From assembly GCF_000972845.2 (NCBI RefSeq), contig NC_040011.1:27570379-27634378 (forward strand): a DNA stretch of 64,000 bases, given 5' to 3'. The notes under the pieces are model-generated. The model saw only the letters and a program-made list of their open reading frames with translations, did no database searches and was not told the origin of the DNA. The stretch is from Larimichthys crocea (taxonomy: Eukaryota; Chordata; Actinopteri; Sciaenidae). A program made the translations under genes and the position numbers. Numbering within the stretch: position 1 is the first letter of the stretch; the number at the start of each line of letters is the position of its first letter. This document shows positions 40,101-57,595 of the stretch, one piece after another.

Positions 40101-41640
40101 GCAAGCCGAGGCAAACACAACCAACAATTACCTTTTTCTAATCTATACAGAAAGAGAAGAAATGCTTTGTCATTTTTACATTCATTTAAAATTTAAAGTG
40201 TGGATCAAGGTAAAGTTAAAAGTGTATTAGTTATTTATTTGTTTATGTATTTCACTGCTATACATAGGGAAACCATAAACGCCAACTCTACATTTGAGAA
40301 GTCCTACCAATTAACTCCTCTGCTGGCCAACAACAAAGAGAAGCGGGGTCTTTCAGTAGATGGACGGCTAAAGGATGAGGACACCCACCTAGCATCCACT
40401 ACCCTGTAAGCTACTCTAGCCCTCTTATTAAAGGGCTTACAATGAGCCCCTGTAAAAGTTTTCATCCTCTTATTGAGTGGTGGTGATCCAACTCTACATT
40501 GTGTCATCCTCTTATCGTGTAAGACCAAATCCTCAAGCTCTGAGAGGTAAACTATTTCTGTCTCCTCACAGGGGTCAAGGAGAAAAGGAGATGCAGGGAA
40601 TCATCGTGTCCTATAAAGTCAAGGTCAATCTAATGGTGTCTGGTGGAGGGTAAGGCTTAACTCATAGAAAATATCCATGTTACACATATTGTGTCAAATG
40701 GCGCAGGCTAAAAGGTGCCTTTTTTGTTTCTCTGTCACCAAAAGCCTGCTGGGTGGCCTAACAGGAAGGTAAATATTGATTTTCATCCATTTGTGGTCAC
40801 AAGATATTTGTGTGAATGATCCTTTACTAAACCTTTTTTTATTTTCAGCGATGTCACTGTGGAGCTTCCTCTTACTCTGATGTCCCCAAAACCTGCAGGC
40901 GAGTGGAGTGTTTTTATATATAACTGACATCTAAATGTTTAAAATATCACTTAAACAAAAACAAGACAGATCTGATTAACATGTTAATGTCATGTATGTT
41001 GTCCCCTTTTTGTCCATTTACTGCTTGTCATTGCTGTATCCTGAGCAGAAGTGTAAGTATACAATAGTCTCTGTAAAAAAACAGGAATTCGCTTGTGGCT
41101 GTGATGTTTGTGACATGCTGCTGATATTTTTCTCCTGTGTGTGTTTGTGTGTTTTATGAACCACAGTACATTGGATTAAAGGCCTCTTTAGTTCAGGTGA
41201 GGTCACCTCTGATTCAGTACACTTTATGGTTTCCACTTCTTAAAGGGCTACGCTACATGCCTTTTCTATTAAAGAAATATCTAGTATAAACACTATGATG
41301 ATAGATCTAGTTCATGACAATACAATTACAAGGACAAGACAAGAATTTGCATAATATAGGTTATAACGCCTCCTGAAAGAAGCATAGACGCCATGGACAT
41401 AAAATGAGTGCACTACTTCACCTACAAATATTAATTTTGTACCATTGTTGCTCCACCTCCCACTGGATATTTAGTTAAATCCTCCAATAGCCACCAATAA
41501 GAGCATGTATGTTGATTTCACTGTATGCATATGCAAAAAGGATAGTGTGCACTGTGTGATAGAAATTCAGTTGCATGTTACCCGTTTGTCCATTTCGTGC
41601 CAACAGGTCAGACATCTTAATCGAGCCCATGGAAGGTTGA
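37123..41640 (+). CDS. arr3: Cone arrestin (arrestin-C)
   Basis: Cone arrestin binds light-activated, phosphorylated cone opsin in the outer segment and ends signalling. Coding exons: 37123-37130, 37930-37960, 38124-38184, 38293-38337, 38425-38618, 38772-38831, 38917-38993, 39113-39248, 39356-39440, 39560-39632, 40268-40405, 40572-40649, 40745-40768, 40849-40898, 41049-41052, 41607-41640. Phases agree throughout and give 365 residues (human ARR3: 388). The N-terminus MSKVFKKTSG, the strand [37 protein letters not shown], the phosphate-sensing [10 protein letters not shown] and the polar-core loop [13 protein letters not shown] are all typical. The start codon lies on an 8-nt coding end of its exon, as in other arrestins. 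The last exons are very small, and one is only 4 nt. The C-terminus stops at ILIEPMEG, before the point where human ARR3 continues. It is followed by arr3's own poly(A) signal. Synteny with rab41 and pdzd11 separates it from sag and the beta-arrestins. Confidence 0.95.
41049..41052 (+). CDS. arr3: 4-nt microexon of arr3
   Basis: AAGT lies between CCTGAGCAG (acceptor) and GTAAGT (donor). Joined to the exon ending at 40898 and the exon starting at 41607 it gives P-A-E-V-S-D-I in frame. Without it, the frame breaks: 50+34 nt do not keep the phase. The preceding intron would use a GC donor (CAG|GCGAGT). Confidence 0.7.
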
Positions 41641-41845
41641 GATGACCAGCGAAGGAAAATCATGTCTCTGACAAGAGAACACAGAACAAAGGAACTCAGC
41701 ACCATAGAAGAGAAGCACAAAGTGTCACTCAGTCACTACAATGCTCATATTTCAGCTGTACATACAGATTTTTAATAGGAATTACAGTACCAGCAAAAGA
41801 GCCTAAGCTCTGTGCGACCTCCCTTTGAATGTCACCGTAGCATTA

Positions 41846-41851
41846 AATAAA
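41846..41851 (+). terminator. arr3: arr3 polyadenylation signal
   Basis: AATAAA about 205 bases after the stop; a second copy starts only a few bases later, within AAAATAAAC. Confidence 0.75.
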
Positions 41852-42337
41852 AAATAAACATGTATTGTACACTTTTCTTTATCAGACAAAATATCCCTTA
41901 GTATAGAGCATAGTCTTTTTCTTTCCATGTGTTATGAATATTAAACATTCAGAGCTTTATTTATCCTTCATTAATCTTTAATGCTCTGCTGTGACATATT
42001 ATGACTAAATGAACAGCTGTGGGTTGAATACCCCCAAAATACTCCTACTTGTGTCTACTCTTAATTGACAAGAGAAGTAAATAAACACATTGTTTCCCAA
42101 TTATTCCCTCATGACTGTTTATTTTACTCAGTATTTTTAAGTCAGGCCTCTGGATTAACATAACAAATAGGACAGTTATATCAACAAAATGCTTGCTGTA
42201 TTGTTAAAAATGCCAAATTGTGCCATTTTTTATTAAAGCTCTTGGGACTTTTATTTTTTTTTACATAGACCTAACTAATACATTTCTATTTTTTAGGTTA
42301 ACTGTGTATTTAATTTGAGTAAAATGAACACCCACAG

Positions 42338-42580
42338 ACCTTTTTCACAGCAGACATTTTAACATGAAACAGCAGGGTCAACACAGGTGTCTCCAATGAT
42401 ACTAATTAAGGTTCAGTTCCATTTATTGACTTTCCGGTGAATCAACATGAACCACAGCAGCACCCTGACTCTGTTTGGCCTGAATGGAATGGAGCCTTAA
42501 TTAGGATCATTGGTAACACCTGTGTTTACTATTCCATGTCAAATAGCTGCTGTAAAAAAAAAAAAAAAAAAAAAAAAGGT
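42338..42580. mobile_element. MITE-like element with ~85-bp inverted arms
   Basis: The left arm (about 42,340-42,425) and the right arm (about 42,480-42,578) are reverse complements. Shared phrases are ACACAGGTGT, CCAATGAT and CTAATTAAGG; both arms start near ACCTTTTT and ACAGCAG. The right end has a run of 24 A. No coding capacity. Between arr3 and rab41. Confidence 0.8.
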
Positions 42581-42899
42581 GTACTGGTCGAGGAAGTTGC
42601 TTTAAATAACTGATCTGAATCATACAGCTAAACATAGAATGAAAGTCTTTTTCTTCAAATGGCTCCAAAAACTGTGACTCACATAGAAAAACACTGGTTT
42701 GGAGAGCCTTCCTCGTTTTTATTTTTGCACTAAACACACTGTCTCACACAGCTTTAGTAAAAATGTCAGAGGCTAAATGGACTGGAGTGTGATTTCCGTG
42801 TGTAAATGTTCACTCCTTCTGACATCTTAAGCCGATTAAACTTGATTTTAATAATAATAATACAATGCATAGACGTACACATCATCAGGCTTTACACTA

Positions 42900-43075
42900 C
42901 TTTTGCACTTTGTCTCTCCGGTCGCCTCTTGGTTGCGCTGTTTCTCCTCCTGTGTGTTGGAGAAAACAATAGCGCTGGCTAGTGCGGGATAAAGATACAC
43001 TACTCGCTCCTCTCCGGTCTAGACATCACATCATTAGCCAGGTCAGCTAGATAGCTGTTTATTTTTTTTGTCAAA
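42900..43075 (+). promoter_or_regulatory. rab41: Probable rab41 promoter and 5'UTR
   Basis: A CpG-bearing, TATA-less stretch just upstream of the start codon at 43076. The first coding exon and the first intron are also CpG-rich, as in housekeeping promoters. The start of transcription is not determined. Confidence 0.5.
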
Positions 43076-48338
<5,263 letters not shown>

Positions 48339-49969
48339 TACACCTCACCCTCGCCCAGCCTGTCTCCTCCCCACCAACAGCTTGTCTCTCAGTGGCCACT
48401 CTCTCCACCCTTTGGCACCCCGCCATTGGGTTGGAGGACCTACCTTTTTTTTTTCTTCTTTTTTTTTTTTCCTCCCCGTTTCAACTCAGTGACTTTTCAG
48501 AGTAACCGTGTGGATGTGCATTACTGTATTGAAACAGATTATCTGGAGAAAAAAAAATGGTTAAAAAGTAAACATTAAAAACAAGGAATAAGTTTAACGA
48601 TATGTTCAGATTTTCATCCAGTTGCATGGCATTATATAGGACTGCAGACTGACATAGCTAACCGCTCATGAGTTATTGCACAGTTCGGAATCTTAGTGCT
48701 GTTACTCTTGTCATTGTTGTAAAGTAAAACTGCTTGGGATTATTTAAATGACTCTGCAAGGCTGAGCTCTCAGCCCGTTGTATTTTACTTTTTTTATTGC
48801 AAATGGAGAGTTTGCCGAAAATGATTCTATCTCTCAGAGAACTTTTCTTTCCTTTCCCCCTCATTTTGAGGAAGTAGAGACAGGAACTTGCCAGTGAATT
48901 TACATTATTGCCAACCATCACCATATTACCACATTGGGCTCAAACCCTTTTCATCGAGAGGGTTAGTAGTCCTGTATTGACGGTTGTTTAGACCTAACAC
49001 ATCTGTAGGCTTAAACTGCCAAATCCAACAGTGTGTTAGCAGACCAAACGTACCGAATTTGAGACCTTATTCAAAACAGTGCCGTAAAAAGGGATGTGTA
49101 ACCAAGTAATGAGGAAATTAATATCCTTTTTCATCAAAGGGACGCCATCCCAAGTTCATTATAATGGCTACTAACCTGAAGCTATGTCTGCATTAAACGA
49201 TAGCAACTGTCTTTCCGATGTTGTTAAATTAGCTGCACAGATACTAACACGTCTGAGGAGGAGTTTTCAGTTATTAGATGCCCCTTATGTAGGAAATAAA
49301 GGCAAAAAAAAAAGTCAATGTTTAGTTTTTCCACACTGATGGAAACTTGTCACTTTGGTCGCTACGACTTACCCACCATCTCATCGATAATTTGTGTTGT
49401 GTTGATTACACTATTGCAAGAACATGCAGCATGCTCCCCATGCAGGATTTATATGGATAAGAACACAGATGCCTTGCTTGTTTGTTCACCAACGTTGTGC
49501 ACTGAATCAAGCCACAATATTGTAAAATATAAAAGAAGCCTGCTGACTGGTTCATGGCTTCACTAGTTGTTTTGTAGAGCTGGTAGATAACGAGTTTGTC
49601 CTCAGATACAGCTAACGCTTACTAACACCCTTGCTGTAAAAAGTGCAGAGAAGTTAGTTGCAGTATCCTTTGCTGTATTGCTATTGCCTGTGTAGGGACT
49701 GTTGGTTTTATGTGTTTTATTTATTTTGTAACTTGGACATACAGATAACATTGTATGCTTGACCAAAAGTACAGATGCTGACACGCATGTTGAAAGTTTA
49801 TTTAATTTATTATTTGCGTGTCTGCTGGGACTCCACCTAAAGGCGACATTTAGGCCCCCCGGAAATGTTTTTTTTTCCCCCCCCTCACACTGCTAGAAAT
49901 GACTTTTTGCAGTGTGTGTAGTCAGTTACTTGGTTTACAGTCGCAGGTAAAGGCTGCACCATCTCCAGA

Positions 49970-49972
<3 letters not shown>

Positions 49973-50009
<37 letters not shown>
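49973..50009. repeat. (CA)n microsatellite
   Basis: About 18 CA units inside the proposed 3'UTR. Confidence 0.95.
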
Positions 50010-50011
<2 letters not shown>

Positions 50012-50332
50012 CTAACACACACCAACTAACTAGCCATAGCACAACAAAAGACACTGGTCATTTGCTGTAGCTTATTTTGAAATGTCACCGTTTTAAAATG
50101 GATTTCAAAGTTTAAGTAGTCACTTACATCAAACACCCATTTTAACATGAGCAGCTCTTCTATTACTTGTCACTGACTAAATACTCAGCTTTGTGCTATT
50201 CTGAATTGTGTCTGTCCATTTGAAATATGCTGTCTACTCGTGTTTAGCAACGTTTGTGTGAATAATGTACTATTACTATCTGATGTATAAAAAGGAGAGT
50301 TAATGAAACACAAGTGTAGGCCTATCACATGG

Positions 50333-50338
50333 AATAAA
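50333..50338 (+). terminator. rab41: Candidate polyadenylation signal of the Rab6-family gene
   Basis: AATAAA within GGAATAAAATAAAG, downstream of the Rab stop by about 2 kb, before any plus-strand gene begins. Confidence 0.5.
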
Positions 50339-50350
50339 ATAAAGATATTT

Positions 50351-51260
50351 CACCAAAAATTAACATATGTGACCTCTTTCTTTATAAAGCACTGCTGTTC
50401 CATGGCAGATTATTTGGTATCAAGTCTTATTCACCTGGTATGGATCGACAAACACGTGTTCTGTTCCTCAGTACAGTAGAGTAAGTGCTATAGAGCACTT
50501 GAGTCGAATGTGAGAAACCTGTTATAGCACCAAAGTACACTGAAACTACACATAAGGCAACGTGACACAGGTATGAAATGTCACAATAGAAAGGTGTGGC
50601 TGATCATGACACTGCACTACTCACACTGCTGATTTACATTTTGTCCGAAAGCTATTGACAGCAATGAATTTAAAACATGCTGTATGAACTGGAATTTCAT
50701 AATCAACATATTAGCTGATTTAAACCAGCTTGTCTAACTGTGATTATTTTCCAATTCTGGATCTACGGGGGTTCATTTTGTGAAGTGTGAAGTGCTGAAA
50801 GAGCAAGTAAAAATAAAAACATTTTTGACACACTAACCTATTTTTGTTTATTTTAATCTGTTTTGATGACGTAAACTAGATTATATAATAATAATAATAC
50901 ATTTTATTTCATAGGTGCCTTTCTGTCACCCAAGGACACCGTACAATAACTGAGCTATTAGTTCTTTAAAGTTATAAATATATCCATTATTATGACAAAT
51001 TGAGACCTATTCATATTTCTCTCATGATTTATTGTTAACATTTTCAGTCGTGATGATACTCTGGATTCATCAACACGAAGCAATTCGCACCTACCCACTC
51101 CTCTGACCGGCCCACACTGTCCATTCAGCCCACTGTGTCTAACCTAACTTGTATGTTTTCACACATTGTGACAATAAAACCGCAGCGCTGGTATCAGTTT
51201 CGACCTGCAGTAGCTGTAAGAAACTGTAAATCTTTTTGAATCAGGATCGAGCCTTTCTGT
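50351..51260. other. Intergenic DNA with a teleost repeat fragment
   Basis: No gene. At about 50,888-50,950, AATAATAATACATTTTATTT followed by GGTGCCTTTCTGTCACCCAA is a phrase from a common teleost retrotransposon-derived repeat. The rest is unassigned. Confidence 0.5.
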
Positions 51261-51265
51261 GGAGG

Positions 51266-51430
51266 GGGGCGGGGCAAACCTTTACGCACCTGCCGTAGCA
51301 CACCTGGATTCAGGAAGTGCTGTGACGTCAGAGGGAGAGGCGTGTGTGAAGGAATGGCAAAAATCCTGCTCGACCTGATCGGCGATCAGCTCGCTTATAT
51401 ACAGGTCGACAGGCACACGAGTACAGAAGT
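51266..51430 (+). promoter_or_regulatory. stard14: Promoter of the STARD10-like gene
   Basis: A GC box (GGGGGCGGGGC at about 51,266), a perfect cAMP-response element TGACGTCA at 51323-51330 and a TATA-like TTATATA at 51395-51401 stand in the expected order, about 100-270 bases before the start codon. Transcription probably starts near 51,425-51,430. Confidence 0.65.
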
Positions 51431-51535
51431 GTTTCACCACCTTTAGCCGGCCGGGTCAGACATAGTGAAGTGAGCAGGTTCCAAACTTTTTTCTGAGGAA
51501 TATTTTGTTTTTATTTTTCTAAAGATATTCAAAAG

Positions 51536-54500
51536 ATGTCTGTTAGGTCGAGTATTTTACCCGATGAGGCGCTCTTTGCTGACTTCAGAAAGCAGTGTTT
51601 AGCAACGGACAACTGGATCAACAAGTATGATCATAATGGCATGCAAGTGTGGGTAGAAGTTCCTGCAAGTAAAAAACATAAAATCCACAAGATCAAGGTA
51701 AGTTCATTTAAATACTGACTTTACACTCAGTAATGATCTCTATTAGATTATCATGGGCTGGGGCCTTTTGTCTACTGTGAACTTGACATTGCCCTGAAAC
51801 ACTTGTGTGTGTGTGTGTGTGTTTCAGTGTAAGATGACAATCAAAGATGTATCAGCTGCCACCATGTACGACGTCCTTCATGATAGCCAGTACCGTAAGG
51901 AGTGGGACCCTGCCATGTTGGAGAGTTATGACATTGCCCGGCTCTCTCCTAATGCTGATGTGGGATACTACTCATGTGAGGACCCTTTATTTATGTGTTA
52001 AATCTATAGATCATATTCTACTGACTGTGTGTGTGTGTCTGTGTGTGTGTGTGAGTAAGGTCTGGTCAGTTTCACTTGTCACACATCAGAAATACAAACA
52101 CTGAAAAGGGAAAGTGCACGTTAGAGTTTGATTTATATTTGAGATATTTTATAACGCCTGATAAGGAAGAAAAGTTTTAAAGTTCTTGACCAGGTTAGAA
52201 AAACAAAAGTTATATTTCTTGTAAATTGTAAACTATGAGTAGAATGGACCTGTATTTTGAGTCCAAGTGAAAAATAAACACTACTGCCACTATCTCTTTT
52301 GTCCATATTTATACAGTCAAACGAGATTTATTTTTTTTATCCACCCATAGCATCTTCCCTTTTAACTTCCATTTATAATTTATTCGAGTGTCTTCTGTCT
52401 AAACCTTTCTAAGCTGCTAAAGCCCCCAGCGATGAAGAATGAGTGGCCTTTTGTTCCACCAGCGTATTTACCGTCATAACAAGGGTGCACTTGTTGAGTC
52501 TCAGGTTGTGATAGTGGAAAACTGAAGTTATGAAAGAAGTCTTCCACAATGTAACCAGATTTATATGTCTTTTTTTTGTTTGTTTCTGTCTCTCTCTCTC
52601 TCTGCAGGGCTTTGCCCAAAGCCAATAAAGAACAGGGATGTGGTGAGTCTGCGTTCGTGGCAGGTGATGGATGACGAGTACATTATCATTAACTTCTCAG
52701 TCAAACACCCGGTACGCCACCTCCTCCACACACACCCAGACAGATAGCAAGCACTGATTTTAAATGTGTCATTTTCTGAAGCACCTCGTCTCAATGCTTT
52801 GTGAGCATTTATTTTATATATGTATATATTGTGTTTAACAGCTATTTGACTGATCTGTCTTGAAAGATGTGTTTTAAGTTCTCATGATTTTTTTCCCAAC
52901 TGATCCAATTACAGAAATATCCTCCTCGCAGCAACCTCGTCAGGGCAGTTTCCATCCTCACTGGCTATTTGATCAAACCCACAGGACCAAATAGCTGTAC
53001 TTTCACATACCTTTCACAAGCTGACCCAAAAGGTGAGACCATAACCAATGCAAACATTGTTTTTTTTCCAAATTAATTATTGTTGCAGAACATTTTTAGA
53101 GCCTTTTTTCTCTCTTCTCTTTGCTCCAGGTTCTCTTCCGAAGGTTGTGGTAAACAAAGCCTCTCAAGTTCTCGCTCCACGGGTATGTAAAGTACTGCGA
53201 CTGTTGTCACAAACTCTTAGTCAGAGTTTTTACTTCTAGTCTACAGCAGCACTGAATTAAAAACACAGACACGGTGTCTGACTCTGTGTGTGTATGTGCA
53301 TAAGGTGATTTTAACAGTTTAATAGGTGTGTGTGCAGCTAAAGGAGTGAGGGTTTCATGTGTCTTAAAGGACAATGGTAACCATAGAAACCCAGTTTAAG
53401 GGCCTGTCCCAGTAAGATTGCTGACAAAGAATATCTCAGCTCGAGCTGCTGTTGCCTGTCTCTCCCGGTAGAACCCGTTCCCCAGGTTTCATATGCTCCG
53501 CACGTTGAAAGTATTTAGACCAAGGTGTATCAGCATATGTGTGCAAGGGAAGCCAAGATTGATAGACTCATGCCTTCAGCTAAACATTCACCTTTTTATG
53601 TAGTAATAGTGATTTCTTTTATAAACCAATTCATTACAAGTCAGTAACACATCCCCTTTTGCAATGTAGTGAATGTGTAAGATAAAGTCTGTAGGTAATG
53701 TTAAAAGGCTGTGGTCACCTAATCCCATCTAACAAGGTGAATTTTAGCACTTTGAGCAGGTTTTAGTAAGGCAGTAGTTAAGACTTGTGGAGTCTCACCA
53801 TACTGACATCTGAGATAGTGCAGTAGGGTTGCAAGTAATGTTTGTTTTTCATTGTCGATTAATGCACAGATTATTTTCTCAAAACGAATAGTTTGTTCGT
53901 AAAGTGTGCATAAATAGTGCCAAAGTCCACCACAAATGTCAGAAAGGTCAAGGTGATGTCTTCAAATTACCTGTCTTGTTTTGACAACAATCCAGAAAGT
54001 CCAGAAGTTGTTCAGCTCAGCAAATATTTACATCTAGGAAGGTAGAAGTGGGTCAAATGTTCAGTATTATTGCTTAGAGAACACATTTAAATTATTCAAA
54101 TAGCTGTAGATTTAATGTTTACTAATGCCAGGAAAAAAAAAAACAAAGTTCAACTAGTTTGTTTAAAATCTGGGTGACGGGAAGAATTCAAGTTCCTGTA
54201 ATGCAAAAGGCAGTATCACCATTTTATACATGAGGATAGAAGGCCTTTGTTGAAATGTTAATGATTGTGTCAGAGCTATAAATAGCTGGACTGCTTTCCA
54301 CATAATCTGTTCAACAGCATTTTGTGACCAGCTTTATCTTGAAGGTGTGGTATGATCCTCATTGTCAGACTGCAGTCGTCTGATTATTGTGTCCACTCTT
54401 GGTCCACTCCTCGCAGGTGATGAAGAGTGTACACAAGGCGGGACAGAACTACCCGGCGTGGAAACAGAAGAACTCCCCCGACCAGAAGCCGTGGTTATAC

Positions 54501-54614
54501 CCCGAGCAGAACACCCTGCCCATGATGGACGCCGCCGAACTTTCGATACAGAGAGCGGACTCACTGGAAAATGTGGATGAGTCCTCCAAGGGGGACAGCG
54601 ATGACAGTAGTTAA
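51536..54614 (+). CDS. stard14: STARD10-like START-domain lipid-transfer protein (probably stard14)
   Basis: START proteins carry a lipid in a hydrophobic pocket; mammalian STARD10 moves phosphatidylcholine and phosphatidylethanolamine between membranes. Exons: 51536-51697, 51828-51975, 52608-52711, 52915-53032, 53130-53182, 54417-54614. Phases agree and give 260 residues (human STARD10: 291, mostly a longer N-terminus and tail). START occupies about 14-225, with VGYYSWLCPKPIKNRDVV, INFSVKHPKYPPR, VRAVSILTGYLI and YLSQADPKGSLPK, all close to STARD10. The tail RADSLENVDES followed by SDDSS is like the acidic, serine-rich STARD10 end that CK2 phosphorylates in mammals. The start codon is the first ATG after the promoter and is followed by a plausible N-terminus. 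The human Xq13 block lacks a STARD10 relative, so this is likely an ohnolog; teleost annotation uses stard14 for such a gene, as I recall. The symbol is less certain than the family. Confidence 0.9.
53825..54005. mobile_element. Teleost DNA-repeat fragment in the last STARD10-like intron
   Basis: Begins AGGGTTGCAAGTAATGTTTG, continues with ATTGTCGATTAATGCACAGA and TCTTGTTTTGACAACAATCC. This is the wording of an abundant teleost nonautonomous repeat. Diverged; no coding. Confidence 0.65.
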
Positions 54615-55750
54615 AATGCATCAAAGTGGCCATCAGGGAGAGATTGGGGGATGGACTTTGTAAATTCAGTAAGACTTGAGACCTCCAACTCTGTGGTTTA
54701 TCCAGTTTTCCTAATCAGTGTGCCTTATGTGATGAGCAAGAGTGTTTACAGCTGTCTTACCACACCGAAATGAGCACAGATCAAGTTGCCATTCACCTCT
54801 GTTCATGTTGAAGTAAGCTAAACATCTCTCCAGTGTTGTATTTTTTTGTGGGGGGGGGGTCAGCTTAGAGGCATTGGGGTTTGAATGTGTCGTAGTTACA
54901 GCACTACTTTTACAATGGGTCAGGTTTCTTTTTAAAAGGTGCAGCTACATAAAATTCACATTTTAAATGAAATGAAGTATAGCTCTCCACTAGTCGCTCA
55001 TTGCCTTTAACAGTGACTGTGAATGGAAATTAGATCAGTGGTGACAGTAGTGGTGAATATGTATCTGACACCACATTCACTTTTTAATTAGATTAATTAT
55101 CTGTTAACATACTAGAAACCATTTCAGCTCAACCTTTTTCTTTGTTGACCGATCTGTTACACTGTTAAAACATTTAGATAAAGGTGCTGGGTTTGTGCAG
55201 CAGCTCAGGGCGTCGACCAGATACAAATTCTTCTTAATGCCAAAAAACAAAAACACTTAACTATCACTACATTCGCTACTGATTTTTGTTTTTTAAATGT
55301 GAACATTTATTTAGTTGTGATTAGTGAGCAACTGAGCTGTATTTCTATCTTTAATGTGTGATACAAGTTTGTTTGAAGGCTTGTTGTATTTATTCAGATG
55401 TTGTGCAATCATTATGTGATCTAATCCTTATTTTAAGTTCTACAGACCCTAGACTTGCATTGGCACTCAAGGATGGGATCAGTTGTTGATGAAAATCTAG
55501 TTAGGCTGTAGTAACATGTACATAGCGATTTAGCATTTTGTCAATTGAAGGATTGAAATGACCATAAAAGATGCCTTTTATTTATTTATTTGAAATTGCT
55601 GTAAGTTCAGATGAAGTCATGATGAAGAAAAGACCCTAATAAGAACCACCAGAGTTTTGTTTCATTGTAAGATATTTGATGTTAAGAATACTACATGGTC
55701 TTGTTTTTCTTTTTTTCTTTTTTAAATAAACCTCACAAGGTTGACACCCT
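54615..55750 (+). other. stard14: 3'UTR of the STARD10-like gene
   Basis: Runs from the stop to shortly after the AATAAA at 55725-55730. No coding feature is seen. The next AATAAA is on the other strand, about 190 bases further on. Confidence 0.6.
55725..55730 (+). terminator. stard14: Polyadenylation signal of the STARD10-like gene
   Basis: AATAAA in TTTAAATAAACC, followed within 25 bases by TG-rich sequence. Confidence 0.65.
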
Positions 55751-55920
55751 TTGGTATTCACTGTCATGACTGCATTCCTCTTGACAGTCAATCTCAAGAG
55801 AAACCAACCTACAAAGGGGAACAAGTTTGGCTGCTTATACCAGAGCAAACCGGGTCCATTTCCAGCTTTGGTCCAGCCTCTTCAAGTACAAGGACAAAAG
55901 GTTACTAGAGTTTAAAATGT

Positions 55921-55926
55921 TTTATT
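55921..55926 (-). terminator. pdzd11: Polyadenylation signal candidate of pdzd11
   Basis: AATAAA on the minus strand, about 1.67 kb after the pdzd11 stop at 57596. It lies only about 190 bases from the opposite signal of the convergent STARD10-like gene. Confidence 0.5.
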
Positions 55927-57118
55927 TCTTTTTAGTGTCAGTGTCATGCTCTTTGATGAAAAATGCTGAAAAACAATTATCCTATGTTCATCAGATGGAA
56001 AACAAAGTTATTCCTTTTTATAAAAATGATTAGTGTACAAAAGAATAAGACAGTGAGATGCAACAGATTAATTTACATCAGTCTCCAAACGTTTAAAACA
56101 AATGATCTAACCACATACTAGCAGTAACATCCACAAGTATTCAACTTGTTTTCTATAAATGTTCCCTCCAATACATGTGGACTTTATGACGAAAGCTTGT
56201 ATCTGCAGATTGTCCTGAACCACAGAGGCTAAAATGATAAAAGTACCTGATAAAGTCTTGAGTTGGAATGAATTGCTGCTACTATCAGATTCTCCTCTTC
56301 ACCGAGATAAAAAACACCTTATTACAGGTTTTCACCACTACAGTAAGATCTGAGGCACAATGTCCTATTAAACAGTTTGGCACCTCAGTTTATATATCAA
56401 AAAACTACAGTATGATTCAGCCCGGGAGCAGTTCATGTAATGTAATGCATGAAACATGAAATGGATGGTTGACAGTGTTAAAATACTGCTGATAGCAGTC
56501 ACTGAAATATTTACACAGCTTAATACTTTTCCACACAATTAAAAAAAAAAACAACTAAATATTTTATATTTTCGAATTATTTTTTATCTACCAGAAGTCT
56601 TGCACTATAATTTGCTCTTAAATATCTAACACCTTGCTGTCTTTGTACCATACGTGTCAGTGTGTACTAAAATCCAAGTCATATGTACATGTTCATTTCT
56701 TTACACATATATACACTCAGTTGCCAGTGTGAGTACACATAGCTACAACTAATGCAGCCTAGTAAAACAGTTCTGTAATAAATATTATGTTATAATGTTC
56801 AAATTGTGTGTGTCAAACTGTTAGAGAGCAGAGGTGCTGAGTCAACAGTAAGGTCATTTTGGAGCTTGTGGTTTATGGTACTTTTAAAAAAAACAATATT
56901 TAGTCTACCCCTCATTAATATAAACTGGGTAGACACAATATAAGAAACATTAAAAGAAACTACAGAACTGCGCTTGAGAGCTCCAGGAAAAGTCAGTAAG
57001 TTGATGAAGTCAAGTGTTTTAAAACAGTTTCAACATAAAAACCTAATGGGGACATTATCGCTGGGTTGATGTATTGGATAGAATTAGCTAGGCATAACTA
57101 ATCAACTACCAACTGAGT

Positions 57119-57150
57119 GTATGTATATGTATATATATATATATATACAT
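57119..57150. repeat. (TA)n microsatellite
   Basis: A TA-rich tract in the proposed 3'UTR of pdzd11. Confidence 0.9.
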
Positions 57151-57540
57151 GACTCTACTTTATATCAGTGTCATCAAGGCAAATTTGTACAGTAGGGTTT
57201 GAGGAAATGCTTAATCAAACAATACAGGCTCTATAAATGTTATGCCTGACTAGAAAATATGTATCAGTTACATAATTTATCATTTAAAATGTCTACTAAG
57301 CTTCTTCCTTCACTTCCTGTGAATACACCCTGATGCAGTAGAAATCATGTACCACATTGGGGAGTATCTGGGTGACAGAGGAAACCGAGTATCTAACAGA
57401 GTATACGTCACCTTTACATGGAGCAATTTAAATGAGTCTATTTGTCATACATCAGGCATCTTGAAGCGGAGACAGAATGGAGGCCAGAGTCTGTGGGAGG
57501 AGGGTGATGACGTGCAGTGACGTGTCCGTCAACATCTCGC

Positions 57541-57586
57541 TCTCTCTTCTCTCTCTCTCGGGTCTCTCTCTCTCTCTCTCTCTCTT
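57541..57586. repeat. (CT)n microsatellite just after the pdzd11 stop
   Basis: A CT-rich tract (GA on the transcribed strand) starting 10 bases past the stop codon of pdzd11. It explains the repetitive ORFs on both strands here. Confidence 0.95.
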
Positions 57587-57595
57587 TGCCGCCAC

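Larger units (their letters stand above)
48339..50350 (+). other. rab41: Long 3'UTR of the Rab6-family gene
   Basis: After the stop codon no other gene begins until 51.3 kb. The first good poly(A) signal that I see is AATAAA at 50333-50338, giving a 3'UTR of about 2 kb. A (CA)n run sits at 49973-50009. The short ORFs inside are not coding. Confidence 0.55.

Noticed and set aside
54334..54633. 99-residue minus-strand ORF opposite the last STARD10-like exon
   Set aside because: Antisense shadow of a coding exon with clear START-family reading on the plus strand.
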